A stretch of DNA of 64,000 bases from Zhengitettix transpicula. Taxonomy: Eukaryota > Arthropoda > Insecta > Orthoptera > Tetrigidae. The notes under the pieces were generated by a model. That model had not been told where the DNA came from. It made no database searches and worked only from the letters and a program-made list of their open reading frames with translations. The position numbers and the translations under genes were made by a program. The stretch lies in NCBI GenBank assembly GCA_037074705.1, contig CM073591.1:96338532-96402531 (forward strand). Direction: 5' to 3'. Positions 35,666 through 46,666 of this stretch are shown piece after piece (position 1 is the stretch's first letter; every line of letters starts with the position of its first letter).

Positions 35666-36449
35666 ATTCTTGGATATATCGGGAAAACTTTTGTCTTTTA
35701 CTTAGTTATTGAGGTTTCCGTCCAACGCCTATAAGTTGTAACATGAGCATCAGGAACTAATGATAGCGCAAAAAAACTAAAAGTTTGGCTATGAAAAGAA
35801 CGAGCCATTCTCAAGGAAATTTCTTGGTTTGGAACTATGTACGATGAGATTATAAAAAAATATATTGTAGAGATTATCAATGTGTAATGTAAGTTTTATT
35901 TAATAATTTTCTTTATATTATTGTCGGCGTAATTTTGAGGCAAGAGCATTGCTAACAACAGTCAGTGTGGCGCAAGAATGCAGAGACTATAAAGACTCTA
36001 TTATTGTCGGCAAAGCGTATGCAATACTCCGAACTTTGGAAAAACAGAGGAGTGTGTTGAGAACGTGACCAGTCTGGTCATGGCGAGCGAGTGTAGTCTT
36101 GGGGCTCGGACGTTAAAGTTCGTATTCAGTGTGTTTTTTGAGCGAGTCTAGTTTTGGAGACCAGCTGAGGATTCTCCTAATTAAGTAGCAGAAGTCAACA
36201 AAGTCTATGCGCAATAAAGGCTGAAAATATAATATTCAACGTTTGGTAATACAGTACTTTTACAGTAAAGCTGAGTGATAATAAGTAGGATGAATTAAAG
36301 TTCGTGAACAGTTGTTGGTGATGCGTCTGGTGGACAGTGGGCCGGAATTTAGTGATCAGTGATATGGCCTGCTGATTAAATATTTTCTTTAAACGAAAAT
36401 AACTGTGAAGTGCACGGTACCAGAGCAGCTCTAAATAAAATGGTATGTA
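35666..36449. other. Possible old LTR-like unit interrupted by mariner
   Basis: From TGTAATG at 35,883 the sequence has scattered similarity to the LTR-like family (an AGTCAGTGTGGC block, and a GGTACCAG block near 36,417). After the mariner it continues with CCGTCAGATTTCTCT at about 37,763, resembling the CGTCAGATTTCGTTCTC block. If right, mariner landed in an old family member. The match is weak. Confidence 0.35.
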
Positions 36450-36473
36450 CCACTGTGATCAAAAAGTAAGGTG
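36450..36473 (+). repeat. Mariner left terminal inverted repeat
   Basis: 24 bp, begins CCACTGTGATC and contains AAAAAGTAAGGTG. Preceded by TA. Confidence 0.92.
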
Positions 36474-36620
36474 TAATTGTCATTTAAAACTCCCGGGTAT
36501 TAGGAAGGTAGGTAAATTTTTTCCTAGGTTGGTAGGACTGTCTATAATATTTTCCAAGCGTCTGTTTGTTAAAAGGTTTAATTATCTCCGAGTTACACGT
36601 GTTTTTGTAAACAACCAAAA

Positions 36621-37692
36621 GTGAATTTTTCGGTTTTTGCAATGGGTGATTTTGTTGAGCAAAGAACTTGCATCAAATTTTGTTTGCGGAACGAATATTC
36701 CTGTGCGGACACGTTGAAAATGTTGCGGAAGGCCTTTGGAGATCAAACTATCGAACAAAAAAACGTTTATAAGTGGTACATCGATTTCAAAGAGGGCCGA
36801 GAACGCGTTGAAGACGAACCGCGATCTGGACGACCATCAACGTCTACCGACGAGGGCCACGTCCAAAACATAAAAGATTTGGTGCTTGAAAATCGTCGAT
36901 GGAAAATTAGAGATCTCGCTGATAGTGTTGGAATATCATTTGGCTCAGCCCAAACTATTTTGAAGAATGTTTTTTGTCTCAAACGCGTCAAGTCTCGATT
37001 GGTGCCAAAATCGCTCCATTTTTTGGGAAAAAAGCGTTGCGTTGATGTGTGTGAAACTTTGCTGTCTGACTATCAGGACCACTTGAAATGCATCATTACT
37101 GGAGACGAGACTTGGATTTACGCATACGACCCTGAAACAACAGACCAATCCAGCGAATATCGTACAAAAGGTGAAGCAAGACCGAAAAGACCATGACAAA
37201 GTCGATCGAAAATCAAGGTCATGACAGTTTTCTTTGATTATCATGGTGTGGTGCACTATGAAATTCCTTCCGCGGTCAACAAAGAATATTATATGAGCGT
37301 TATGCGTCGTTTGCGTGAAGCTATACGTCTGAAACGGCCTGAATTATGGGCGATCAACTCTTGATTCCTTCATCACGATAATGCACCATGTCATACTGCA
37401 TTGGTTCTTCGCGACTTTTTTGCCAAAAACTTGACTCATATCGTTCCTCAACCACCGTATTCGCCTGATTTGGCTCCGTGCGACTTCTGGCTATTCAGCA
37501 AACTCAAAAGGCCAATGCGGGGACGCCGTTTTGACACGATTGAGGAGATAAAAACCGAATCGAAGAAGGTCTTTAAAGCTAAACCGGAATAAGACTATTA
37601 CGACTGTTTCGAGGACTGCTAAAAGCGTTGGAAAAGTGCGTTTTATCGGACAGGGATTACTTTGAAGGGGATGAAATTGATTTGGAAGAATA
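36621..37692 (+). pseudogene. Mariner transposase, broken by stops and a frameshift
   Basis: The N-terminal helix-turn-helix part (residues about 10-130) includes WYIDFKEGRERVEDEPRSGR, and the first catalytic Asp is in ITGDETWIYAYD (residue 162). The second Asp (HHDNAPCH, codon 37,377-37,379) and third Asp (YSPDLAPCDF, codon 37,482-37,484) are separated by 34 residues, so the triad is DD34D. In-frame stops occur at 37,194 (TGA, probably from CGA), in the NS-stop-FLHHDN context before the second Asp (TGA, probably from TGG) and at 37,590. A frameshift near 37,640 precedes the usual DYFEGDEIDLEE end. Translation may start at the second Met (36,642). The lesions look like simple decay. Confidence 0.92.
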
Positions 37693-37722
37693 AATAAAAA
37701 ATTTATATTTTATAAATAAATT

Positions 37723-37746
37723 CACCTTACTTTTTGTTCACAATGG
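37723..37746 (-). repeat. Mariner right terminal inverted repeat
   Basis: Inverse complement of the left repeat at 22 of 24 positions. Followed by TA. Confidence 0.92.
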
Positions 37747-38533
37747 TAGAAAACTTAATTACCGTCAGATTTCTCTAGATTTGTTAGACTTTTATATGAT
37801 TCGTTGTAGGTTTAATGAGTAGTTTTTGTTCTGTAACTCTTTTGGTGCTAATTGCTAAATTATTAGATGCCCAGTAAGTGGTCCCGAAGTTTTCAGTCTC
37901 ATTAAAAGCTGTGGTATATATTTAAAAGTGTACAAAATTAAATTAAATCGAAATGTTTAACAAATATTTTCCCATTTATCTATAAAGAATTGTATTAATT
38001 CAAGCATAAATTTTCTTGTTAATTATCTTTCCCTTTAAAATTATATTTCTACATAAATTGGTCGCAACGTATTGGCTTGTCAATTTTCATTAATTAGTTA
38101 TACCACAATATATTTATGTCTGTGTTAAGGGAGACGAATCGTTTTATGCGACCGGAGTATTTGGATCCTATTATGAAACTTTGACTACACTGACTGACCC
38201 GGACCATGGTTACGATAACAACATAACTTGGCAAGTCGCCTAGGATTCGCTGAATCTGTGCGTGACTTGAACGTAAACAATGTTCGACGATCTCGGGAGG
38301 AAATTCAAGAATAAAGCAGAAATCGACACCCCGTCACCAATTGGACCACGAACAACGTGGTATCTAAAAGAAACTTATTGGAATTTCATAAACCCAGTGA
38401 CTATACGAAAAAGGTTCGGAAGACGAGATTTAAGCAGAGACCTCGGAAATGAGAATTTGAACTGAATTTGTATGGAACGTACCACGAAGGAGTTAATATG
38501 TAAAGGCTATTAAAGAAGTATGAAAGAAAGAGT
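37747..38533. other. Flank of mariner, unassigned
   Basis: The first part may be the tail of an old LTR-like unit (GCCCAGTAAGTGGTCCC near 37,868). About 38,110-38,500 is less AT-rich with a 61-codon frame of no recognised function. No clear gene. Confidence 0.45.
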
Positions 38534-38558
38534 TAGATAGATAGATAGATAGATAGAT
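38534..38558. repeat. (TAGA)n microsatellite at LINE 3' end
   Basis: About six tetranucleotide units. On the minus strand this is an (ATCT)n tail after the LINE 3' untranslated region. Confidence 0.9.
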
Positions 38559-38896
38559 TTATTCACCATTAGCCCTCTAAAGAGGAAATAGGATTCGTCA
38601 CAAATGTACAGTAGATAAATTGCATATAAACTTATAATACACAAAAACACACACAAAAAGTCATATCTGTTTACATTAGTCTAGTCACTACAACCATACA
38701 CACTATTTTTAAGAAACACGCACACGACACAAATCACTTCCTGGTATTAATCTCCTGTCGCTAGGTACGGAGGGATGTCGTCATAGATATTTACTAAAAC
38801 AGAAAGCAGAGGCAGAAAAACAGAACCAAAAGGGGAAAACTGGACAAACTATTTACATATTTATAGCATATTCGGCAATTTTGTAGGCAAAGCAGT

Positions 38897-40942
38897 TCAA
38901 CGAATGTCAGACCGATTCAAAAATTCGTGTACGGAGTAATAAGTTCCATTGACAAGGTAAGTTTTACACTCCTTTACGAATAAGTTGTAGTTGTTGATGT
39001 TCTTTACATGATCAGGAAGGCTGTTAAATAGTGCGATACCGGAATAATGAACACTAGACTCGTAGAGACTGAGGCTGTGCTTGTCAGACCTAAGAACTGA
39101 ACGGTTTCTTGTGTCATAGCCATGATTGTCCCCATTACTTGCAAAAAGGTTCATGTTGCGTTTAACAAATTTTAGTATTTCTAATATGTAAGCGCTAGGT
39201 AGAGTCAGAATATGGAGTCTTTTGAACAGCGGCCTGCAGCTTTCTCTAGCATCTGAACCTGATATAATTCTAATGGCTCGTTTTTGCAGTTTGAAAACAT
39301 CCACACTACGAGAACAATTGCCCCAGTTGGCAATACCGTAACACATATGTGAATGAAAGTAGGCAAAGTAGACTAGTGAAGCAGTTTTGTTATCAACTTG
39401 TTGCATCAATAGTCTCAATGAGTAACAAACAGAACTAAGTTTGCGCACGAGGCGATCAATGTGCAAGTTGCATTTTAATTTCATGTCGACTTGCAAGCCG
39501 AGGAAAGTCGCATGATCAGAGAACTTATCCATTACGATGTTGTTGGTTTCTGTTGTAAAACGAACTAACTTAGTTTTCTGTACATTGAGTGTTAATTTAT
39601 TGGCGGCGAACCAAGTATTTAGGTCTCTAGATGCAGTCTCAATCTTCGCATTGAGATTATTTAAATCAATGTCCGTAATTAACAAATTAGTGTCATCTGC
39701 GTATAAGACAGATTTTATAGGGTCCATATATTCTGGAAGATCGTTAATATACAAAAGAAAAAGCAGGGGACCTAATATTGAGCCCTGAGGCACGCCACAA
39801 GAAATGCTCTCCCATTCTGACAAGTGCACCTCACCAGCTTTGTTTTTTAAGGCTACCTTCTGTTTCCGATTTTTGAGATAAGATTTAAAGAGTGCCAAAG
39901 TGTTGCCTCTGATCCCATAATATTCTAATTTTTGGAGGAGTATGCTGTGATCTACAAGATCAAATGCCTTCGAGAGACCAGCAAAAATTCCGGCTACTTT
40001 CAGTTTTTCATCAAGGGAATTTTGTATACTCTGAATGAACTCGTACATAGCAGTGCTCGTGGATTTTTGTTTGAGGAAGCCGTTTTGAGCGGGAGTAATT
40101 ACTTTATACTTCGTCAAGAATTCAAGTAACTTTTTGTGTAAAATTTTTTCTAGTATTTTTGAAAATATCGGAAGTAGAGAAATTGGTCTGTAATTTGATG
40201 CGTCGTTGGGCAAACCCTTTTTGAAGATCGGAATAACTTTAGCAGCTTTAAGGGATTCGGGAAAAATGCCGGTAGAAAGACACGCGTTGAATATGATTTG
40301 AAGGGGAGTAGCTATGACGTCGGCACAGTAGTTCACGACTTTGCTTGAGATGCCATATATATCCGCAGTTTGGGTACATTTTAGCTTTCTTATTACGTTT
40401 ATTATTTCGATATTGGTAACCGGTTGAAGAAAAATGGAATTCTGAACACTCGGTACGGCGTTTTGTAGCAGTTTATAAAAAGCACGAGCTTCTGATGGCT
40501 TATTGTTAGAAAATTGATCCGACACATGAACAAAATATGAATTAAATATACCCGCAGCGTCTCTGTTGGTGAAAGTTTTACCGTTGTCGACAAGCTTAAT
40601 ATCTGCCACGTTATAATTGACTTTGCCTGAGATATTTTTAATCACCTCCCAAGTTGCTTTTATTTTGTTATTTGAGTTTGCTATATACTCCGATGTATGT
40701 AATTTTTTAGCAGCTACAAGCACTTTCCTGTAGATACGTCTATAAGATCGGAAGAAAGTCAAGAATTGTGGCGATGAATTAATATTTTTAAATTTGGCAG
40801 GAACATGGGGGTTAGTTGTAAGCGTAAGTTTTGAAACGAAGACTTTTAGAGTGTAATTAGAACATTTGCAAGAAAAAAATAAATTTGGAGTAAGAAACGG
40901 AGTAACCTGAAGATCTTGAGGCATCGAGATAAAGATTGTCAA
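38897..40942 (-). pseudogene. CR1/jockey-like reverse transcriptase with altered motif A
   Basis: 681 codons without a stop. Residues about 50-110 form the linker common after the endonuclease; 230-270 carry KVIPIFKKG and NYRPISLLPIFSKILEKI; 284-296 QNGFLKQKST; 381-395 SCGVPQGSILGPLLF; 412-421 SVLYADDTNL with both catalytic Asp. The C-terminal region includes WGNCSRSVDVFKLQKRAIR and the GYDTRNRS segment typical of CR1/jockey-like elements. Motif A reads IFAGLSKAFD: residue 322 (codon 39,977-39,979), where the family has the metal-binding Asp, is Gly. The frame is therefore long and clean, but polymerase activity is not expected. The first ~45 residues look like decayed upstream sequence. Confidence 0.9.
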
Positions 40943-40960
40943 CTAATAAGACTTCACCAC

Positions 40961-42299
40961 ATCTACCCGAATAAGACACCAAGCTGTTCCCCGAAATCAA
41001 TACTTCCTACATAGATTAAAATCGATGAACGTATATATTCCTGACACTAAATATTCTCTGCTACAGAGCCAAAAAATACGCCCCAGAAATTTTTCATTTT
41101 GATTACCATCCTAAAAATATTAGTAACAATTAACGGTCTTAAGCCACATAAAGATAAATTTAAACGTAAATTTTAGAGGGTAGTGTGTTATTTTTCTTCT
41201 TATCATTATTTATATTAAACCAAATTTAAAACAATATTCATGTAAGTTATAAAATAATACAACCCAACATTAATTGACGTTAAAATATAGATGATTGATG
41301 TGAAATAATTTCGTGAGAACGACGAAAGATATGGACAAATATTTTAATGGAAAAAATCGCATATGATATTGCTATAAATTGAACGATTGTTGAAAATCAT
41401 GCGGATCTGTGAGGAACAACTGGCTGAAAGGTCCTCAATGTAGTCAAAAATTAATATAACTAATAAATTATACAAAATTAATAAAACTAAAGCATAATTA
41501 AGATAAATGTATGTGGGGATAATCAAATAAACGTTGAATAAGAGATACGAACATTCGAACTGTAGAAATGTTACAAATAGAAAAAAGGTATAACCTTTGG
41601 CGAATATCACGGTTCGGAATCCAATACCCATGTCACAGATAATCAGTTTAATTTTAAATATATAATTGGACATTCAATAGACTGGAATAACAATGAGAAT
41701 CAATATAAATATTGAATTTGTGAAAAACGTTATTCTGTTGGCTATCTCAAGAAGATATAAAATTATGATTAAAAGTAACGTAGGCGAAGTTGAATGTTAA
41801 TCATATCAACGCCGATAAACTGCAGCAGTATTTAAATGGAGATAAGGACTAGTCCACATTACTGATTTAAATTATTACTGTTCGTCCAAACATATCTGGA
41901 AAACTTGTGATAGGAGGGTCTCAATTTAATTTCTGACTGTTGGGTAATACTTTCGGTTTTTAGCTCAGAGTTTTGAAAACTTTCCTTGCATATTAATGTA
42001 TCGCTTCAAGATTTAGTCGAATAAAAAATTAAAATCTGGATAACACACAATATAAATGTGATTTCTGTTCTTCTCCAGTATAAATTTACATGGTTTAATC
42101 TGCAAAATGTTTGCTCGATGGACATATTTGACAAGCACAGCAAAGAATTTCCATACAGATGCTTATTTTTTTATGCAGTGTGATACAAGAATTAGTCAGT
42201 GAATAAAGGGTGAGAGTTTTTATTTAACTTTATAATAACGGTAATATTTCTGGCTATAGCTCTGACTATAGACTAAATGGATGGAGAAATCACGATACT
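40961..42299. other. AT-rich intergenic DNA
   Basis: No gene recognised. The 109-codon minus-strand frame at 41,344-41,673 is rich in Ile, Leu, Tyr and Phe as expected of AT-rich chance frames. Confidence 0.55.
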
Positions 42300-42390
42300 G
42301 GATGGGAGACGGCTCGGAAAGTTCAGTGGTTATAGAACATGTATATCCAGGGGTCGGTTTCCGGTCCGGTCGAGATTTTTCCATCCTTAT
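42300..42390 (+). other. tRNA-derived sequence (SINE head or tRNA relic)
   Basis: AGTTCAGTGGTTATAGAACA resembles a Pol III A box in tRNA context (TRGCTCAGTGGTTAGAGCA). About 20 nt further GGGGTCGGTTTCCGGTCCGG resembles a B box with surrounding T stem, missing a base in the loop. It continues GGTCGAGATTTTTCC, a tail often seen after tRNA heads in SINEs. It does not form a good cloverleaf, so it is not called a tRNA gene. Confidence 0.45.
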
Positions 42391-42413
42391 CCTTTAATAA
42401 TTTTTTTATATAT

Positions 42414-43275
42414 TGTAATGCCAATTAATTAAGACATGAATTGTGAATTTGAAAATCTATATTGTTAGAGAAATTCTTTGTGACGGCGGTCCAGAACAGA
42501 ACAACAATAGACAAGCCAAGCACTGTTTCCTTTGTCGGAAGGCCCGCAAAACAGTATGCGCGCTAAAATTGCGAGACGGGAGTCAGTTGGCAGGAAGATT
42601 TGGTCAGATACAGGTCGCATTAAGATATTGAGGAAGTTTGCAGTGGGACGTCATCGAAGTAATAACTGTTAATTGGAGACGATAGAGCAGCTAGCAGGAA
42701 GGCAAGGTGAAATACAGTTTGCAGAGAAATATTGAGAATTAGCATTCAACAGAGTTGATTGGTCTCTGAACATTTTTCTCAGGACATAGTAAACATTCAC
42801 AAGAGCATTAACGACAAAACCTGCTAAGTAAAAAAAGCAGTTTTTTGCACATAGCCGGCCAGAGTTAGCAGAACAATAAAGACAACCCAAACGACGAATC
42901 GCAGAATTTGCCCAAGGCGAGCGGACTAGCGAGAGACGAAAGGAGAATCATCCGGGTTCCTTTCGACATATAAAAATATTGATTTAGAATCTGTGAGTTT
43001 TAGAAGCAGTGCAAAACCCGTAACAGTGTTTTCAAAAATTAAAGGTATCCTAGAATGCTGAGCAGCCGTGAGTAACAATATAAAAACAACTTATAATGTA
43101 AACCTGATTAAAAGAAAGCCGTCAGATTTCGTTCTCTTCTTATTGATTAAAATTGTTAATAAGAATCAATATTTTTAGTTTAACTTCGTTCCCAATTAAA
43201 TTTTGTTCTAATTTAATTCACAAGTTACTTTCTTTTTCTTTAATTGTAAATTGTTTTTAAGATTTTAAATCTAAT
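42414..43275 (+). mobile_element. Solo LTR-like unit L6, 3'-truncated
   Basis: Starts TGTAATGCCAATTAATTAAG. It contains GCATTCAACAGAGTTGATTGG, CCTGCTAAG...AGCAG, ATAGCCGGCCAGAG, ATCATCCGGGTTCC and CGTCAGATTTCGTTCTC in the same order as L7-L9. The match ends at about 43,275, before the CAAACCCAGT block and the ATTACA terminus. The missing end may have been lost by deletion next to the mariner at 43,443. Confidence 0.78.
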
Positions 43276-43442
43276 TTATGTATTATTGTGTATATTGCAA
43301 TATATTTCTTATAGGTTCTTTTTATAATTTACTGCCGAACCTGCGAAGAAATATGATAAATTTATTACGTCTTGGTCTTACAACAGTTTTGGGGCTTCAA
43401 TTACATGAGCCATTGATTTCGAGGAAGGTCCTTCCGTACATA

Positions 43443-44675
43443 CGAGGGTTGTTTGATACGTCTTGTAAAAAATTAACCTTTTTTTTTTCAAAACTTATTT
43501 TATTTATCAACATAGTCTCCTATCTTGGATATACACTTGGCCCAGCGAGTTTCCAATTTTTTCAACCCATCTCAAAATTAGGGTTTGTCATACTCAACAA
43601 AATACTCCGTCACGCCTCACTAACTTCTTCATATAATGAAAATTTATTCCCACCAAGCCAAAATAACAAGTTACTTTGTGCTAACTCTGGTGAATAGGGT
43701 AAATGAGAAACCAATTCAAATCCAGCTCGTACACTTTCGCCTTTGACACTGCTGCTGTGTGCGCTGGCGCATTGTCCTGACGAAACAACACTTTCTTGCA
43801 AGCAAATCTTGTTTGTCGTTTCTCAATCAGCGCCCGTTTCAAACGATCCAACAGAGCAGCATAATAGAGCCCACTAACTTTTTTGTGTCCTTTTCCAAGA
43901 AATTTATGAATATTATAATCTGAGAATCCCAAAAGACAGTGGTCGTGTGCTTTCCAGCTGATAAACGGTCTTTTTGTCCATCGTTTTGAATGTTTTTGGT
44001 CTCTGGAGTGTAGTAATGGATCCAAGTTTCATCGACGGTTTCTTATCTGCGAATAAAGTCTTGTGGGTTACGCCATAACATTGCTAGATTCTGCGTTGAA
44101 ATGTTTTTCCGACTTTGTTCGAATGCCAACTCTCGCGGCACCCATCGCGCTTAAACTTTTTCAGGGCCAGTTCGGTTTGAGGATGAAATTAACTCTTTCA
44201 GTTGAGAAGCCTACGGCATCAGCTACCTCGCGCACCTTTAGTCTGCGATCTTCCTTTATGACATTTTAACCTTTTTCGGTTTTTTCTTGAGTGATGTCCT
44301 CAAATGGGCGGTCGGTAAGATTTTCGTCTTCTGTGCTTCTGCGACCTTGTTCAAACTCATTAATCCAGAAGTAAATGGTCTTCAATTCTCGTGTAGTGTC
44401 CGTATGAGATTCATCCAATTCTGTTTTGTTTTGTGCAGCTATCCAACCCTACAAATGAAAGTGTTTAATGACAGCGCGAATTTGTTTTTTCCATTGTCTC
44501 CGCCTGGCTACACATCTAACACTACAGAAGGCTGCCAACAATAAACTACGACTGGCATATCTTTAAAACTTTTGGGAATATCTTTGACGCGATAATGTTT
44601 AACAACAAATGGCACGAAAATGAAAAATAAAACGGTCTTTCATAAAACTTTATCAGACCTATCGAATCACCTGCG
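43443..44675 (-). mobile_element. Second, older mariner element
   Basis: The ends CGAGGGTTGTTTGATACGTC (43,443) and the inverse complement of ATCGAATCACCTGCG (ending 44,675) are imperfect inverted repeats, about 21 of 29 positions matching. Each has TA outside (43,441-43,442 and 44,676-44,677). Length 1,233 bp fits mariner. The transposase inside runs on the minus strand and is heavily decayed. Its ITR differs from the 36,450 element, so it is a different lineage. Confidence 0.8.
43600..44550 (-). pseudogene. Decayed mariner transposase
   Basis: On the minus strand, the first catalytic Asp is in VDETWIHYYTPETK (codon at 44,031-44,033), then KRWTKRPFISWKAHDHCLLGF. The second Asp is in RQDNAPAHTA (codon at 43,774-43,776). 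After a frame change, AGFELVSHLPYSPELAQSNLLF follows. By spacing, the third catalytic residue (34 after the second) is the Asn of QSN, so Asp became Asn. Upstream, an RPF...TEKKVK-like region and a diverged helix-turn-helix part are spread over several frames. At least two frameshifts and several stops. Confidence 0.8.
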
Positions 44676-46439
44676 TAATAAATATTTGATGTTTACTCCT
44701 TACTAACTTGTTCGTGTGTAGTTATGCTAGTCGATATGGCTAGGTTCCTCATCTGCTGTGAATGCGTTGAGGGAGAGCCGGTGGCGAAATATACTGGCTC
44801 CGTGATCGTGACGGTTCGAAAATAATCCTCACGTGCAGAAACTAGAATGGGTGCTTAGCTGTCGTAAAGTGGTGTTTCGATTCCAACTGTTGAATAGATT
44901 CTTTTTGTATTCAACCTATTCATCAACGTATTTTCCCCTCTCGATTTAATTTTATACGTCCCACCAGTCCATATCCACTTGTTTCTTCTTAGCCACTTAA
45001 ACAACTTTCTTCCGTCTTCCCACGACACATACACTTTTCTTTATCTGAAAAGGTCACCTACGACCTTTTTTGTCCACCACAGATGGTGATTATTGAAACT
45101 CCTTCGCTGTTTGTACAATTTATTTTTGTTTTCCGACTTCCACAAAACCGAACTAAATAGCACTTATGGATATTTCTGGACACTTTTACACAATTCCTTG
45201 AGTCGAGTCGATGTTTTTGTTTTTAATTAAGACAAATGCTGTCATTGTCGAAAAAGTTGCACTTTATTCCATTTCGGCCTGAAGCGTACCACCTAGAATA
45301 TTCTTGTTTGACGTTGGTTATCCAAAGAACCTGTACAATTCATTCTCAATAACATTATCTCAACGTATTCATCAACGACCCAGAATTTTCAAATTGTTTC
45401 TGATGACAGGAGTGTGTAGTTAACTTCATCGTTCATATATCGACCTGATCCATTATTGGTATCTGCACAAGAAATCAGCCAGACTATTTTCTTGGCTGAT
45501 TTATTATAAAGAATAACCAAAGTTGCGGATAGTGTTCACCACATCGAAGGGGTATGTACAAACACAATTATTTACATTTCATTAGATCCTTTTGGCCAAT
45601 TAATCAGCCTGGCTAAACTTTTCCCTGAGTCAAGAAAAATGACACGGCTAAGGAAGAATTGCTACGCTGACCACGTGCGACTCCTCCGAAAAAAACAATC
45701 GTCTTGGAAGATGGTAGTCTTGCAGTCGTCCTGGTAAGCGAAAGACCTCAATTGGCTGCAGAGCAAAGGATAAATAAAAATAAAACAAATTTACACTAAG
45801 CGCGCTGATTTGGTTTTTAATTTTTTTTAAATTTTGTCCAATACCACTTCAAATATCTATATTAATTTTATAAAATTTATTTATGTATTTTAACATATTC
45901 ATTACAATAATATTTCACAAATTTTAAACTAATTTTTGAACCATAGTTTTCTGTACCCATTTTGATTTTTACAAAAAAATAATTGACTATAGATCGTAAG
46001 TTTAATAATATTATTTCAAAGTGCACTGATAATATTTAAAAATCCATGTTGTTTTTGAACTAAACTGGTCAGGGTAAGAAAAATCAGAAAAATAATAACT
46101 GATCTAAAATCAAATGAGTTTGTTTTATAATATTGCACGTTTAGCTTTGTAAATGATTTGATATTGAACGGACTAAGGACACATTGGTTCCCTTCTTGCA
46201 CGATGTAGTCACATATCGATGTAAAAAAACAAAGATTTGTGAGTAAGACTAATTTCTGGAGATAGCCATTGTCATTCGTTAGCAAAGATTGTATTACAAA
46301 ATTAAACAACAATTTGGATTAAAATAATAAAATATATCATAGCATTATACAAAGTTTTATAAATGCACCGTGTGACAAAAAACAAATAAATGAAAGTAAC
46401 AGATAGTTTTTGTGGTCGAAGCTTCATTATTAAACATTG
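44676..46439. other. Intergenic DNA, unassigned
   Basis: About 44,720-45,780 has moderate GC and few long frames. No motif was recognised. 45,780-46,400 is AT-rich. Confidence 0.5.
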
Positions 46440-46510
46440 GTTTTTGGGCTGTTGGGACACGTATCGTTTCGGCGTTTCTGCCAACGGTTCGCTGGATATT
46501 ACCAAGTATT
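46440..46510 (-). other. Hammerhead-like segment H6 downstream of the PLE
   Basis: On the minus strand: GGCAGAAACGCC (3 bp stem, loop) immediately followed by GAAACGATACGTG. The CUGANGA half is not intact (CCAGCGAACCGTT). Position after the endonuclease ORF is where Penelope-like elements carry a terminal repeat with a hammerhead. Call rests on position plus half of the core. Confidence 0.4.
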
Positions 46511-46666
46511 ATCAAGGATAGGCATGGACTGATTAGCATTGCTTGCCAGTATGCTTATATAGGCAGCTCGGCGTACAAGGTCATCTTGTTTCCAGCCGTT
46601 TACTTTTGTCGCAAAAGTTTCCTTGTTTTGTCTGATGTAGGAAAACCACGAGGGCGAAGGACTTAT

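Larger units (their letters stand above)
36450..37746 (+). mobile_element. Mariner (DD34D) element with both ends
   Basis: Length 1,297 bp, typical for mariner. The 24 bp terminal inverted repeats at 36,450-36,473 (CCACTGTGATCAAAAAGTAA, then GGTG) and 37,723-37,746 differ at two positions. TA dinucleotides lie directly outside (36,448-36,449 and 37,747-37,748), the standard mariner target duplication. A single transposase frame lies inside, broken by stops, so it is non-autonomous. The ends look usable in trans. Confidence 0.93.
38534..40960 (-). mobile_element. CR1/jockey-like LINE, 5'-truncated
   Basis: A minus-strand element whose 3' end is an ATCT microsatellite (seen as TAGA repeats at 38,534-38,558) about 340 bp beyond the ORF stop. 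Simple-repeat 3' ends are typical for several non-LTR clades. The endonuclease domain expected upstream of the polymerase is missing or unrecognisable beyond 40,942. Target duplication not identified. Confidence 0.82.

Noticed and set aside
43278..43697. 139-codon plus-strand frame
   Set aside because: Runs from the LTR-like unit into the antisense strand of the decayed mariner.
44063..44544. Plus-strand frames of 68 and 85 codons
   Set aside because: Antisense shadows of the minus-strand mariner transposase.
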